A DNA stretch of 64,000 nucleotides from Sphingomonas gei (GTDB lineage: Bacteria > Pseudomonadota > Alphaproteobacteria > Sphingomonadales > Sphingomonadaceae): assembly GCF_004792685.1 (NCBI RefSeq), contig NZ_SRXT01000003.1, forward strand, positions 434,001 to 498,000. Direction: 5' to 3'. Below, piece by piece: positions 1 through 7,840 of this stretch. The notes under the pieces were generated by a model. The model saw only the letters and a list, made by a program, of their open reading frames with translations, was not told where the DNA came from and searched no databases. The position numbers and the translations under genes were made by a program. Within the stretch, counting starts at the first letter, position 1. Every line of letters starts with the position of its first letter.

Positions 1-1007
1 GCCTGCATCGCATTGCCGAGCCCGCCGCCGGTCGAGGCGGCGCTGTTCGAGAGCGCGGCGATGTTCGGCGAGCCGCCGCTCAGCCGCGCGAACGGATTGC
101 TGGTCGAGCCCGACAGGCTGCGCGCGATCGGATTGTCGGCGCTCTCGCCCTGGCCGAGCACGCCGCGGAGCACTTCGGTGACGGTCTCGGCATCGGCATA
201 ATTGAGGCGGAACATCCGGGTGATCGGTGTGGCGCCGCCCGGCTGGTCGAGCGACGCGGCGATCCGGCGCGCCTCGGCGACCGCGGCGGGGGTGCCGCGG
301 ATGATCACGGTGTTGCTGCGCGGATCAGCGGCGACGCGCGCGCCGGTGCCGCTCTGCTGGTCGCCGAGCACGGTCTGGAGCGACTGGGCGACATCGGCGG
401 CATTGCCGTTGCGCAGCGTGATCGTCGCGAAGGTGGCGCCGCTGCCGCCGTCGAGCTGGTGGGCGATCGCCTCTACGCGGCGGACATTGTCGGCATAATC
501 GGTGATCACCACGGCATTGGGGCTGGTGAGCGGCTCGACGCTGCCGAAGGTGGCGACGAGCGGGCGGATGACCCGCGCGACATCGGCGGAGGGCACGTTG
601 GCGAGGCGGACCATCCGGGTGACGAGTTCCTGGCCGCCGGCGGCGCGGCCGGGCACGCCGCCGTCGCGCACGGCGTTGGCGGCGGGAACGACCCGCCAGG
701 CGCGGCCCGAGCGGACCGCCGAGAAGCCATTGGCGCGCAGTACCGACTGGAACAGCTCCCACACCCCCGACGGCGACAGCGGAGTCGCCGACGTGACCGT
801 CACCGTGCCTTTCACCGCGGGATCGAGGATCAGGGTGCGCCCGGTGATCCGCGAGATCTGATCGGCGACGTCGGCGATCTCGACTCCGCGCATGTTGATC
901 ACGATGTCGCCGGGCTGGCTCTGGTCGGCGGTCTGCGCGACGGCGACGCTGTCGAGCGCGATGCCGGCGAGCGCGAGGGCGGCGAAGGTGGAGCGAATCT
1001 TGTGCAC
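1..1007 (-). CDS. gspD: Type II secretion secretin GspD (partial, N-terminal part)
   Basis: GspD forms the outer-membrane secretin ring through which folded exoproteins leave the periplasm. The gene reads leftward and its 3' end lies outside the window, so only about 335 residues are seen. A GTG start at 1007 gives a signal peptide (hydrophobic run ending near AVAQ), followed by the N0 domain (GDIVINMRGVEIADVADQIS) and N1/N2 repeats with the family's RPLVATFGSVEPL and NAVVITDYADNVRRVEAI motifs. An alanine/serine/glycine-rich N3 loop is cut at the edge. The start lies 10 bases after the gspC stop, with AAAGAG upstream as a possible ribosome site. It is last of the leftward gspG-H-I-C-D series, where C and D are often neighbours in other systems. 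Confidence 0.93.
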   Translation of the reverse strand, partial: MHKIRSTFAALALAGIALDSVAVAQTADQSQPGDIVINMRGVEIADVADQISRITGRTLILDPAVKGTVTVTSATPLSPSGVWELFQSVLRANGFSAVRSGRAWRVVPAANAVRDGGVPGRAAGGQELVTRMVRLANVPSADVARVIRPLVATFGSVEPLTSPNAVVITDYADNVRRVEAIAHQLDGGSGATFATITLRNGNAADVAQSLQTVLGDQQSGTGARVAADPRSNTVIIRGTPAAVAEARRIAASLDQPGGATPITRMFRLNYADAETVTEVLRGVLGQGESADNPIARSLSGSTSNPFARLSGGSPNIAALSNSAASTGGGLGNAMQ

Positions 1008-1017
1008 TGGGGTCTCT

Positions 1018-1827
1018 TTATCGGAGCGGCACGGTAAGCGTCAGTCGCTTCCCGTCACGAAGGATCTGGATCTGGGCGTTGCCGCTCGCCTGGGCGGAAG
1101 CGAAGGCGGCGTTGGCGGCGTTGGGATCGCTCAGCGACGTCCCGTTGACCGACTGGATGACATCGCCGGCGACCATTCCGGGCGGGCCGTTGTCGCCGAT
1201 GCGGTAGCCGCCATTGACCGGGCTCGCATCGAAGCGCTGAAGGAGTCCGGCAGTGCTTGCCGCGGGCGGGGGCGGCGGCGCGCCGCCTCCGCCGGGCGAG
1301 GTCACCGCGGAGGGGGGCTGCGGAGTGGTCTGCGACGCCTGGTTCTGCGCGGCCTGGCGCTGCTCGGGCGACAAGGTCGGATCGGGGAAAGCAAGGAACT
1401 CGTTGCGCCCGCCGATCGCGAGGATCACCCGATCGCGCAGGATCGCCTGAATCGTCGCGCCGTTGACCGCTTCGCCGACATGGAAGGGTGCCGTGGTCGC
1501 GCCGCTCACCGAGATGAATGCCGTCGACAGCGACGCCGGGCTCGCGGCGATCACGCCCTTGAGCTCGAGCGGCAAGGTGGTGGCCTGCGCCGCTTCGCTG
1601 GCCGAGGTCTTGCCGAAGGGGGCGAGCGCGATCGCCGGCGCGATGTCGGGCGCCAAAGCAGGGGCGCTGCGGCCCGACGGCACGGTGATCGCGCCGGTGC
1701 CGGCATGTCCGGCAAGCCGCCAGGTGAGTCCGGCGAGCGCGAACGCGACCGACAGCACGACCAAACCGGTCAGCACGTCGAGCGCGGTGCGCGCCTGGCG
1801 CGGCGTGAGGGAGAATGCAGGGCTCAT
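1018..1827 (-). CDS. gspC: Type II secretion protein GspC
   Basis: This inner-membrane protein of 269 residues links the platform to the secretin. It has a short cytoplasmic N-terminus, one membrane segment around residues 15-38 (LDVLTGLVVLSVAFALAGL), and a periplasmic homology region (LPLELKGVIAASPASLSTAF, then FHVGEAVNGATIQAILRDRV). A glutamine/proline linker containing a run of glycines and prolines follows. The C-terminus is a PDZ-like domain (GLLQRFDASPVNGGYRIG ... AGDVIQSVNGTSLSDPNAA). The ATG overlaps the gspI stop in an ATGA, arguing for translational coupling. The PDZ domain is what is expected of the full-length GspC type. Confidence is high from the domain order and the neighbours. 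Confidence 0.93.
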   Translation of the reverse strand: MSPAFSLTPRQARTALDVLTGLVVLSVAFALAGLTWRLAGHAGTGAITVPSGRSAPALAPDIAPAIALAPFGKTSASEAAQATTLPLELKGVIAASPASLSTAFISVSGATTAPFHVGEAVNGATIQAILRDRVILAIGGRNEFLAFPDPTLSPEQRQAAQNQASQTTPQPPSAVTSPGGGGAPPPPPAASTAGLLQRFDASPVNGGYRIGDNGPPGMVAGDVIQSVNGTSLSDPNAANAAFASAQASGNAQIQILRDGKRLTLTVPLR

Positions 1828-2273
1828 CCCCTGCGTCCGTCCACGAAGCCGTCGAGCGATGCAAGGGGCGTGCTTGCCTGTGCCGCAAAGACCTGGATTT
1901 GCACCCGCTGGATTTCGGGATCGTCGGTGCCGCGCCGGGTCACCGCGATCCGCCATTGCTCGCCGAGCATTTCGACCTGATCGGCGTTGGCGGGCGCCTT
2001 TGCCTCGAGCTCGGCGAGGCGGTTCTCGGCGACCCACATCGCCGCGGTCCGCCGCTCGAGCCCGCGAGTGGAGTCGATATGCGATTCGACGGTGCGCATC
2101 AGCCCGACGGTGGCGATCGCGAGGACGGCGAGCGCGACCAGCGCTTCGATGAGTGAGAAGCCTTCCGTGCTCCCGCGAAAGCAGGAGCCCAGGGCGGCAA
2201 GTGAACCGTTCGTGACCCTGGGCTCCTGCTTTCGCAGGAGCACGGACGGGGAGAGGCAAACGCGCAAGCTCAT
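1824..2273 (-). CDS. gspI: Type II secretion minor pseudopilin GspI
   Basis: GspI is a minor pseudopilin of the tip complex with GspH, J and K. The mature part begins at the classical prepilin site G|FSLIEALVALAVLAIATV, with Glu at +5, followed by a globular domain with WVAENRLAELEA typical of GspI. The leader is odd. From the ATG overlapping gspH (ATGA) it is 38 residues long, instead of the usual 5-25. Most of it (residues about 10-36) is encoded by a perfect-looking intergenic-type palindrome at 2166-2244. A GTG inside the leader (residue 11) could give a shorter leader of 28 residues but is still within the palindrome. Product identity is certain; the start is not. Confidence 0.9.
   Translation of the reverse strand: MSLRVCLSPSVLLRKQEPRVTNGSLAALGSCFRGSTEGFSLIEALVALAVLAIATVGLMRTVESHIDSTRGLERRTAAMWVAENRLAELEAKAPANADQVEMLGEQWRIAVTRRGTDDPEIQRVQIQVFAAQASTPLASLDGFVDGRRG
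2166..2244. repeat. REP-like palindrome inside the gspI leader
   Basis: The arms 2166-2194 and 2216-2244 are 29-base inverted repeats differing at one position, separated by 21 bases. The arm core GCGAAAGCAGGAGCCCAGGG resembles that of the intergenic palindrome at 6375-6456. Here the element lies in frame within coding sequence and adds about 26 codons to the gspI leader without a stop. The RNA could fold into a very strong hairpin 20-30 bases after the gspI start. Confidence 0.85.
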
Positions 2274-2752
2274 GCCTTCGGCGCCGGTGCGGGGGCTGCT
2301 CGGGCGGTTAGGCCATCATAAGTGACGAGCCAGCGCTGGCTTCCGCTCTCGACCACCGCAGACAGCGGCCTCCCTGCGCCGTCGATGCCGAGGATCACCG
2401 GCGGCCGGACGCTGAGCGTCACGACCATTCCGCCCGGCAGGCGATGAAAGCCGAGCGCGTCGTCGCTACGCGCGATCATCTTCCCATTGGTACCGATCGT
2501 CGCAAAGCCATAGCCGTGCTTCTCGGCGGTGAAGGCCACCATCCGATCGCCGAGCATCGCATCGTCCGCCGCGGCCTGCAGGCGCGTGGCGAGGCGGCGC
2601 GCTTCGGTCTCGACGCTCGGGGCACGGGTGACGCTGCCGATGCCGAGCGTGACCGCACCCGCCATCACTGCCACGATCGTGAGCACGATCAGCATCTCGA
2701 GCAGGGTGAAGCCCGCGTCGCGATCGATCGCGCTTCGTGCCTCCCCCCGCAC
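2270..2752 (-). CDS. gspH: Type II secretion minor pseudopilin GspH
   Basis: This pseudopilin is 160 residues from a GTG start at 2752. The leader is short and charged (about 15 residues, ending IDRDAG) and is cleaved before FTLLEMLIVLTIVAVMAGAV, which carries Glu at +5. The globular part has the GspH features DDAMLGDRMVAFTAEKHGYGF and LGFHRLPGG. An upstream in-frame extension exists but would overlap gspG by over 100 bases and consists of arginine-rich out-of-frame readthrough, so the GTG is preferred; it overlaps the gspG TGA region by 6 bases. The stop TGA overlaps the gspI ATG. It sits in the gspG-H-I-C-D order. Confidence 0.9.
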   Translation of the reverse strand: MRGEARSAIDRDAGFTLLEMLIVLTIVAVMAGAVTLGIGSVTRAPSVETEARRLATRLQAAADDAMLGDRMVAFTAEKHGYGFATIGTNGKMIARSDDALGFHRLPGGMVVTLSVRPPVILGIDGAGRPLSAVVESGSQRWLVTYDGLTARAAPAPAPKA

Positions 2753-2757
2753 CGGGA

Positions 2758-3243
2758 TCAGCCCTTGCCGTCGATATCGGCGTCGACCCCTTCGCCGCCG
2801 AGCTTGCCGTCGCGCCCGAGCGAGCGAATCGTGAAGCTCATCCCGTCCGAATGATATTCGTACGGCTTCTGCCACGCATCGAGCGGCGGCGCCGAGAGAT
2901 AACCGCCTTGCGCCCAGCTGCCCGGCACCGGCGGGGTAGTGGGCTTCTCGACCAGTGCCTTGAGCCCTTGCTCGGACGTCGGATAGGCGCCGTTGTCGAG
3001 GCGGTACATCTTGAGCGCCCCGATCATGCTGCTGATGTTGGACTTAGTGGTGGTGGCCTTCGCTTCGTCCGGCCGGCCCATCACGTTGACGGTGATTAAT
3101 CCGGCGATGACGGCGATGATCACCAGCACGATCATCATCTCGAGGAGCGTGAAGCCTGACTCTCCCCTGTTCGGGATTGTGCGGCGCTTGCTGATCTGCC
3201 TAAGCAGTGCGATGTCACTAAACTGTTTCAAAACTATGCGCAT
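2758..3243 (-). CDS. gspG: Type II secretion major pseudopilin GspG
   Basis: GspG is the main subunit of the periplasmic pseudopilus. The prepilin site is GESG|FTLLEMMIVLVIIAVIAGLI, and the mature body carries the family signature KSNISSMIGALKMYRLDNGAYPTSEQGLKALV. It also has the C-terminal DAWQKPYEY and the acidic GRDGKLGGEGVDADIDGKG segment that forms the calcium site in known GspG proteins. The ATG at 3243 gives 161 residues with a leader of about 28 residues. Another ATG eight codons upstream (3267) would overlap the divergent gspL start. The two start codons are only 9 bases apart, so each promoter must lie within the other's coding sequence or one start is mis-chosen. Confidence 0.93.
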   Translation of the reverse strand: MRIVLKQFSDIALLRQISKRRTIPNRGESGFTLLEMMIVLVIIAVIAGLITVNVMGRPDEAKATTTKSNISSMIGALKMYRLDNGAYPTSEQGLKALVEKPTTPPVPGSWAQGGYLSAPPLDAWQKPYEYHSDGMSFTIRSLGRDGKLGGEGVDADIDGKG

Positions 3244-3252
3244 CCCAACCCC

Positions 3253-4386
3253 ATGCGTCCTTCCCATGAAGCAAATGTGACAGCCTCCAGCCGCGCCATA
3301 GGAGCGCCCGACGCGCCGGAATCACTCGCCACGGGTGTCTGGACGCTGGCGGGCGACCGGCTGATCATAGCCGAGCGGGGAGGCCCTGTAACCATCGTCG
3401 TGCCGACCGAGCAGGTTCGTCTGCTCGCGGTCGACCTGCCGCTGCCGAGCCGCGCCAAGCGGCTGCAGGCCTTGCCCTTCGCGATCGAGGAGCTGATCGC
3501 CGAGCCGGTCGAGTCGGTGCATCTCGCGCTCGGCAACGAAGTGGCGCCCGGGCGCTATCTGGTCGGCGTGGTGCGGCATGATTTGATGGCGGCGTGGGTC
3601 GATTCGGCGGAGGATGCGGGGCTGGGGCACGCCGCGATCGTTCCCGATGCGCTGGCGCTGCCGCGGCCGAGCGAAGGCGAATGGTCGGTCGATCTCGCGG
3701 CCGATCACGCAGTGGTCCGGGCCGGCGACGGCACCGGCTTCGCGATCCCGCCGGCGATGCTGCAGGCGGCCTGGCAGGCCGCAGGGCGCCCTGCCGTGCG
3801 CTCTTACGGCGTGCCACTCCCCGCGGAGATGCTGGCCGGTGGATCGACGATCGAACCCGCGTCGCTTTCCGAGCGGCTGCTCGCGCCTGTGCTGGACTTG
3901 CGCCAGGGGCCTTATGCGCGCCGCCGCGCCGCTCTGCCCAATATCTGGCGGCGGCTCGGGTGGATCGTCGCGCTCGGCGCGGCCGCGCATGTCGTGATCG
4001 CCACTGCCGATACGCTGATGCTGCGGAGCATCGCCGACCGGCGCGAGGCCGATACACGTGCGCTGATCGCCGTCGCCGCGCCCGGCGCCAGCCTGGGTAG
4101 CGATCTCGCGGCGGAGGTGACCGATCTGCTCCCCACCGGAAGCAACGCGCCGCCCGATGCCTTCCTGCCGCTGCTGACCCGCGTATCGGGCGCGCTCGGC
4201 CCGCTGGCGGGGGCGATCATCGTGCGCGCGATCAACTATCAGGCGAATGCGCTGACGCTCGACCTCGAAGCTGGCGAGCCAGACCTCGCAGGACGCGTCG
4301 AAGCCGCGCTGCGCGGCTCGGGCGTCGCGGCAAGCGTTACCCGCTCGCCCGACGGCAGCATCCGCATTACGGCGAACAAGGCATGA
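3253..4386 (+). CDS. gspL: Type II secretion platform protein GspL
   Basis: GspL recruits the ATPase GspE to the inner membrane. The protein has 377 residues. The N-terminal half is the cytoplasmic actin-like domain (VPTEQVRLLAVDLPLPSRAK ... ALPFAIEELIAEPVESVHLAL is characteristic). One membrane segment follows at about 236-258 (LGWIVALGAAAHVVIATADTL). The C-terminal periplasmic domain is ferredoxin-like (ALTLDLEAGEPDLAGRVEAAL). ATG 3253 has no clear ribosome site; GTG 3277 is an alternative. The gene overlaps gspM by an ATGA and starts the rightward gspL-M-E-F block. The order and strand split from gspG are unlike the single gspC-to-N operon of enterobacteria. Confidence 0.92.
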   Translation: MRPSHEANVTASSRAIGAPDAPESLATGVWTLAGDRLIIAERGGPVTIVVPTEQVRLLAVDLPLPSRAKRLQALPFAIEELIAEPVESVHLALGNEVAPGRYLVGVVRHDLMAAWVDSAEDAGLGHAAIVPDALALPRPSEGEWSVDLAADHAVVRAGDGTGFAIPPAMLQAAWQAAGRPAVRSYGVPLPAEMLAGGSTIEPASLSERLLAPVLDLRQGPYARRRAALPNIWRRLGWIVALGAAAHVVIATADTLMLRSIADRREADTRALIAVAAPGASLGSDLAAEVTDLLPTGSNAPPDAFLPLLTRVSGALGPLAGAIIVRAINYQANALTLDLEAGEPDLAGRVEAALRGSGVAASVTRSPDGSIRITANKA

Positions 4387-4880
4387 GACTCGTGATTGCC
4401 CGCGTGCCGGCGCTCGACGCCGCCTTGATCCGCTTCGACTCCTGGTGGAGCGGGCTGAGCCGGCGCGAGCAAGTGCTGGTCGGCGGACTGGGCATCGTGC
4501 TGGGGTTGGCGGTGCTGGTTTTCGGCATCATCAAGCCGCTTCAGACCGCACGCGCCGATGCGCTCTCCGATATCCGCACCTATGAGACGCTGAGCGCGCG
4601 CATTCGCGCCGCGGGAACGCTTACTGCCGCGCGCACGCCGCGCCGGCAGGGGCCCCCGGCGCAGGTCGCCACCAGCTCGGCGACGGCGTTCGGGCTGATC
4701 GTTGCGCCCGAAGCGATACCTGGCGGGATCCGCGTGACGGTGGCGGATGCGAGCTATGATTCGCTGATGGCCTGGCTGGCCGATCTCAGCGGGTCGAGCG
4801 ACTTGCGCGTCCGGCGAATCGCGATCCAGCGTCGGCCGAGCCCGGGGCGCGTGTCGGCAAGCGTGGATTTCGGCGCATGA
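4383..4880 (+). CDS. gspM: Type II secretion platform protein GspM
   Basis: GspM (165 residues) is the partner of GspL. A cytoplasmic N-terminus (FDSWWSGLSRREQVLVGGLG) precedes a single membrane segment at about residues 33-52 (VLGLAVLVFGIIKPL). The periplasmic ferredoxin-like domain contains ATAFGLIVAPEAIPGGIRV and YDSLMAWLADL, as in other GspM proteins. Its ATG overlaps the gspL stop and its stop overlaps the gspE ATG, so L, M and E look translationally coupled, which suits their direct contact in the platform. The family is weakly conserved, so the call rests on both sequence pattern and position. Confidence 0.88.
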   Translation: MRLVIARVPALDAALIRFDSWWSGLSRREQVLVGGLGIVLGLAVLVFGIIKPLQTARADALSDIRTYETLSARIRAAGTLTAARTPRRQGPPAQVATSSATAFGLIVAPEAIPGGIRVTVADASYDSLMAWLADLSGSSDLRVRRIAIQRRPSPGRVSASVDFGA

Positions 4881-6364
4881 GCGAAACGCTGATTCTCGTC
4901 GACGACGCGCCCGCCACCGTGCCCTACAGCTTCGCGCGCAAGCATGGCGTGCTGCTGCGGACCGGCGCGGCGGGAGTCGAGTGCGTTCACCGCGCCAGCG
5001 TCGGGCTCGATGCGTTGCTCGAGGTGCAGCGCATCGCGCCGGGCGCTGCCTTCGTCGCGGTCAGCGACGAGGCGTTCGATGCGGCACTGAGCGCGCAATA
5101 TAGCGGCAGCGCGGGGGCCGCCGCCGATTTCGATCTCGGCGACATGGATCTCGCCGCGCTCGCCGACAGCGCTGCTTCGGTCGACGATCTGCTCGATACC
5201 CGCGACGATGCGCCGGTGATCCGGCTGATCAACGCCTTGCTGCTCGAGGCGGTGCGGGAAGGCGCGTCGGACGTGCATATCGAGACGCAGGAGAAAAGGC
5301 TGGTCGTGCGCTTCCGGGTCGATGGGGTGCTGCGCGACATGATCGAGCCGCCGCGCGCGCTGGCGCCGCTGCTGGTCAGCCGGATCAAGGTGATGGCCAA
5401 GCTCGACATCGCCGAGCGCCGCGTGCCGCAGGACGGCCGCGTCACCTTGCGGATCGGCGGGCACGACGTCGACGCACGCGTCTCGACGATCCCGACCCAG
5501 CATGGCGAGCGCGTGGTGATGCGGCTGCTCGAAAAGGGCTCGCTGCGGCTCGACCTGGAAGTGCTGGGGATGAGCGCGCGCGATCGGGGCGTGTTCAATC
5601 GGCTGCTCGAGCGGCCGCACGGGATGCTGCTGGTCACCGGGCCGACCGGCTCGGGCAAGACGACGACGCTCTATGCCGCGCTCAATCGGCTCAACGACCG
5701 CAAGCGCAACATCATGACGGTGGAAGATCCGATCGAATATGAACTGGCGGGGATCGGCCAGACGCAGGTCAACACCCGCACCGATCTGACCTTCGCGCGC
5801 GGGCTGCGAGCGATCCTGCGCCAGGATCCGGACGTGATCATGGTCGGCGAGATCCGCGACCAGGAGACCGCGCAGGTGGCGGTGCGCTCGTCGATGACCG
5901 GGCACTTCGTGCTCTCGACCCTGCACACCAACAGCGCGATCGGATCGGTGACGCGGCTGATTGACATGGGGGTGGAGCGCTATCTGCTCGCGCCGATGCT
6001 GGTCGGGCTGGCGGCGCAGCGGCTGGTGCGCAAGCTGTGCCCGAGCTGCCGCCGGGAAGATGTCGCCAGCGATGCCGATTCGATCCTGCTCGGCGGCGCG
6101 ATCCGGCCCGGCGAGACGCTGTGGCGCGCCGAGGGATGCGCCGAATGCCACCAGGAGGGCTATCGCGGCCGTGCGGGGCTGTACGAAGTCGTCGCGGTGG
6201 ACGACCGGTTCCAGAAGATGATCCATGACGGCGCGTCGGAGGCCGATCTCGAGGCGCATGCCCGCAAGGACAATCCGAGCCTGCTCGACGATGGGCTGGC
6301 GAAGGTGCGCGCCGGCGTGACGACGGTCGAGGAAGTCGCGCGCGTGGTGAGGGACGAGGCGTGA
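4877..6364 (+). CDS. gspE: Type II secretion ATPase GspE
   Basis: This cytoplasmic hexameric ATPase powers pseudopilus assembly. Of 495 residues, 1-100 form the N1E region that binds GspL and 110-250 the N2 domain (ASDVHIETQEKRLVVRFRVDG). Walker A is GPTGSGKTT at 255-263, and the Asp box is MTVEDPIEYEL. Walker B is DVIMVGEIRD at about 319-328 and the His box is GHFVLSTLHTNSA. A zinc-binding tetracysteine lies at Cys388, Cys391, Cys421 and Cys424. All catalytic motifs are present, so it should be active. It overlaps gspM by ATGA. A palindromic repeat separates it from gspF, which may uncouple expression of the two. Confidence 0.96.
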   Translation: MSETLILVDDAPATVPYSFARKHGVLLRTGAAGVECVHRASVGLDALLEVQRIAPGAAFVAVSDEAFDAALSAQYSGSAGAAADFDLGDMDLAALADSAASVDDLLDTRDDAPVIRLINALLLEAVREGASDVHIETQEKRLVVRFRVDGVLRDMIEPPRALAPLLVSRIKVMAKLDIAERRVPQDGRVTLRIGGHDVDARVSTIPTQHGERVVMRLLEKGSLRLDLEVLGMSARDRGVFNRLLERPHGMLLVTGPTGSGKTTTLYAALNRLNDRKRNIMTVEDPIEYELAGIGQTQVNTRTDLTFARGLRAILRQDPDVIMVGEIRDQETAQVAVRSSMTGHFVLSTLHTNSAIGSVTRLIDMGVERYLLAPMLVGLAAQRLVRKLCPSCRREDVASDADSILLGGAIRPGETLWRAEGCAECHQEGYRGRAGLYEVVAVDDRFQKMIHDGASEADLEAHARKDNPSLLDDGLAKVRAGVTTVEEVARVVRDEA

Positions 6365-6374
6365 GCGATAATTC

Positions 6375-6456
6375 CGTCACCCCGGCGAAAGCCGGGGCCC
6401 AGAGCCAGGCAGGGTATCGCGTGCGACTCTGGGTCCCGGCTTTCGCCGGGATGACG
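6375..6456. repeat. REP-like palindrome between gspE and gspF
   Basis: Two 30-base arms (6375-6404 and 6427-6456) are almost exact inverted repeats around a 22-base spacer. The arm core is CCCCGGCGAAAGCCGGGGCC, a sequence type repeated through sphingomonad genomes. It fills the 105-base gspE-gspF gap and is related to the element within gspI. It could stabilise the upstream mRNA or attenuate gspF transcription. It lacks a T-run, so it is not a typical intrinsic terminator. Confidence 0.85.
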
Positions 6457-6469
6457 ACGGTGTTTTAGC

Positions 6470-7696
6470 ATGCCCGCTTATTCCTATCGCGCCGCCGACC
6501 GCTCCGGCGCCAATCGCAAGGGCGTCATCGAGGCCTCGTCGCCCGCCGCGGCGCGGGCGCTGCTGCGTGAGCAGGCGTTGCTGCCATTGTCGGTCGAAGT
6601 CGCGGGCGCGCGGGGCGCTTCGTTCGGCAGCATCCAGCTGCCGCGGCTGCGGCGAGCAGGGATTTCGTCCAAGGCGCTGGCGACCGTGACGCGCCAGATT
6701 GCCACGCTCGCCGGATCGGACATCGCGATCGAGGAGGCGTTGCGGCTCGTTGCCGCGCAGTCCGAACAGCAGCAGGTGAGTTCGCTGATGCTCGACGTGC
6801 GCGGGGCGATCCTCGACGGGCGCAGCTTCGCCACCGCGCTCGCCCAGCATCCCAAGGCGTTTCCCGAATTCTACCGTGCGTCGGTGGCGGCGGGCGAATC
6901 GTCGGGGCGGCTGCCCGACGTGCTCAATCACCTTGCCGAATTCGTCGAGAACCGGCAGTCGAACGGCCAGAAGCTCCAGCTGGCGTTGCTGTATCCGGCG
7001 CTGCTCGCGACGGTGTCGTTCGGGATGATGGTGATGCTGATGGTCTATGTCGTGCCCGACATCGTCCGCGTCTTCGTGTCGCGCGGCGCCGATCTGCCGC
7101 TGCTCACCCGCGTGATGATCGCGATCAGCTGGTTCCTGCAGAATTTCGGGCTGTATCTGCTGCTGGCGCTGGCGGTTGCCGGGCTGTTCGCCGGGCGCTG
7201 GATGCGCGTGCCGGCCAACCGGCTGCGGCTGCACCGGATGTTCACCGAGCGCCGTCCCTTCCGCCGGTTCAGCCGGCAGATCAACGCCGCGCGCTTCGCC
7301 GGGAGCCTGGCGACTCTGGTGGGGAGCGCAGTGCCTTTGGTCGAGGCGCTCAACGCCGCGGCGGCGGTGACTCCCAATCGCTGGGTGCAGGCAAAGGCGC
7401 TCGGCGTCGCGCAGCGCGTCCGCGAGGGGATCAGCCTGCGCGCGGCAATGCACGAAGCGGGGGTGTTCCCGACGATGCTGGTCGCGATCGTCGCCAGCGG
7501 GGAAAGCAGCGGGCGGCTCGCGCCGGCACTGGGCCGCGCGGCGCACGAGCTCGAACGCGAGCTGGATGCTTTGGTGACGACGCTGGTTGCTTTGGTCGAG
7601 CCACTGGTGTTGCTGGTGATGGGCGGGCTGGTGCTGCTGATGGTGCTGGCGATCCTGCTGCCGATCATCAATTTGAACAATCTGGTGACGATGTAG
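6470..7696 (+). CDS. gspF: Type II secretion platform protein GspF
   Basis: GspF is the polytopic inner-membrane core of the secretion platform (408 residues). It starts with MPAYSYRAADRSGANRKGVIEASSPAAAR, the usual N-terminus of the family. Two homologous cytoplasmic T2SSF domains follow (TRQIATLAGSDIAIEEALRL at about 75 and ARFAGSLATLVGSAVPLVEALNAAA at about 270). Membrane segments lie at about 165-190, 215-240 and 370-400. The paired motifs AGESSGRLPDVLNHLAEFVE and ASGESSGRLAPALGRAAHELE are diagnostic. It is last of the rightward gspL-M-E-F block and converges on gspN. Confidence 0.95.
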   Translation: MPAYSYRAADRSGANRKGVIEASSPAAARALLREQALLPLSVEVAGARGASFGSIQLPRLRRAGISSKALATVTRQIATLAGSDIAIEEALRLVAAQSEQQQVSSLMLDVRGAILDGRSFATALAQHPKAFPEFYRASVAAGESSGRLPDVLNHLAEFVENRQSNGQKLQLALLYPALLATVSFGMMVMLMVYVVPDIVRVFVSRGADLPLLTRVMIAISWFLQNFGLYLLLALAVAGLFAGRWMRVPANRLRLHRMFTERRPFRRFSRQINAARFAGSLATLVGSAVPLVEALNAAAAVTPNRWVQAKALGVAQRVREGISLRAAMHEAGVFPTMLVAIVASGESSGRLAPALGRAAHELERELDALVTTLVALVEPLVLLVMGGLVLLMVLAILLPIINLNNLVTM

Positions 7697-7710
7697 CCTT
7701 CTTATTCTCC

Positions 7711-7833
7711 GCCGGGAACCGGGGGAGCTGGCGCCGAAGGCGACGGAGGGGGTCTATCCACGAGTGAATCACCTGCGGAGGCGCCCCCTCCGTCAGGCTG
7801 CGCCTGCCACCTCTCCCGCTTCGCGAGGGAGGA
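7711..7833. repeat. Intergenic palindromic repeat between gspF and gspN
   Basis: The 144-base gap between the convergent gspF and gspN genes is nearly filled by an imperfect palindrome. The best stem is GACGGAGGGGG (7742-7752) with CCCCCTCCGTC (7784-7794), flanked by GGGGGAGCTGGCG and CGCCTGCCACCTCTCCC. It may act as a bidirectional transcription end, although no T-run follows. No gene is seen here. Confidence 0.75.
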
Positions 7834-7840
7834 TTGAAAC

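Noticed and set aside
3181..3252. Promoter for gspG or gspL in the overlapping start region
   Set aside because: Several TTG- and TA-rich words occur but none has -35 and -10 elements at 16-18 base spacing on either strand.
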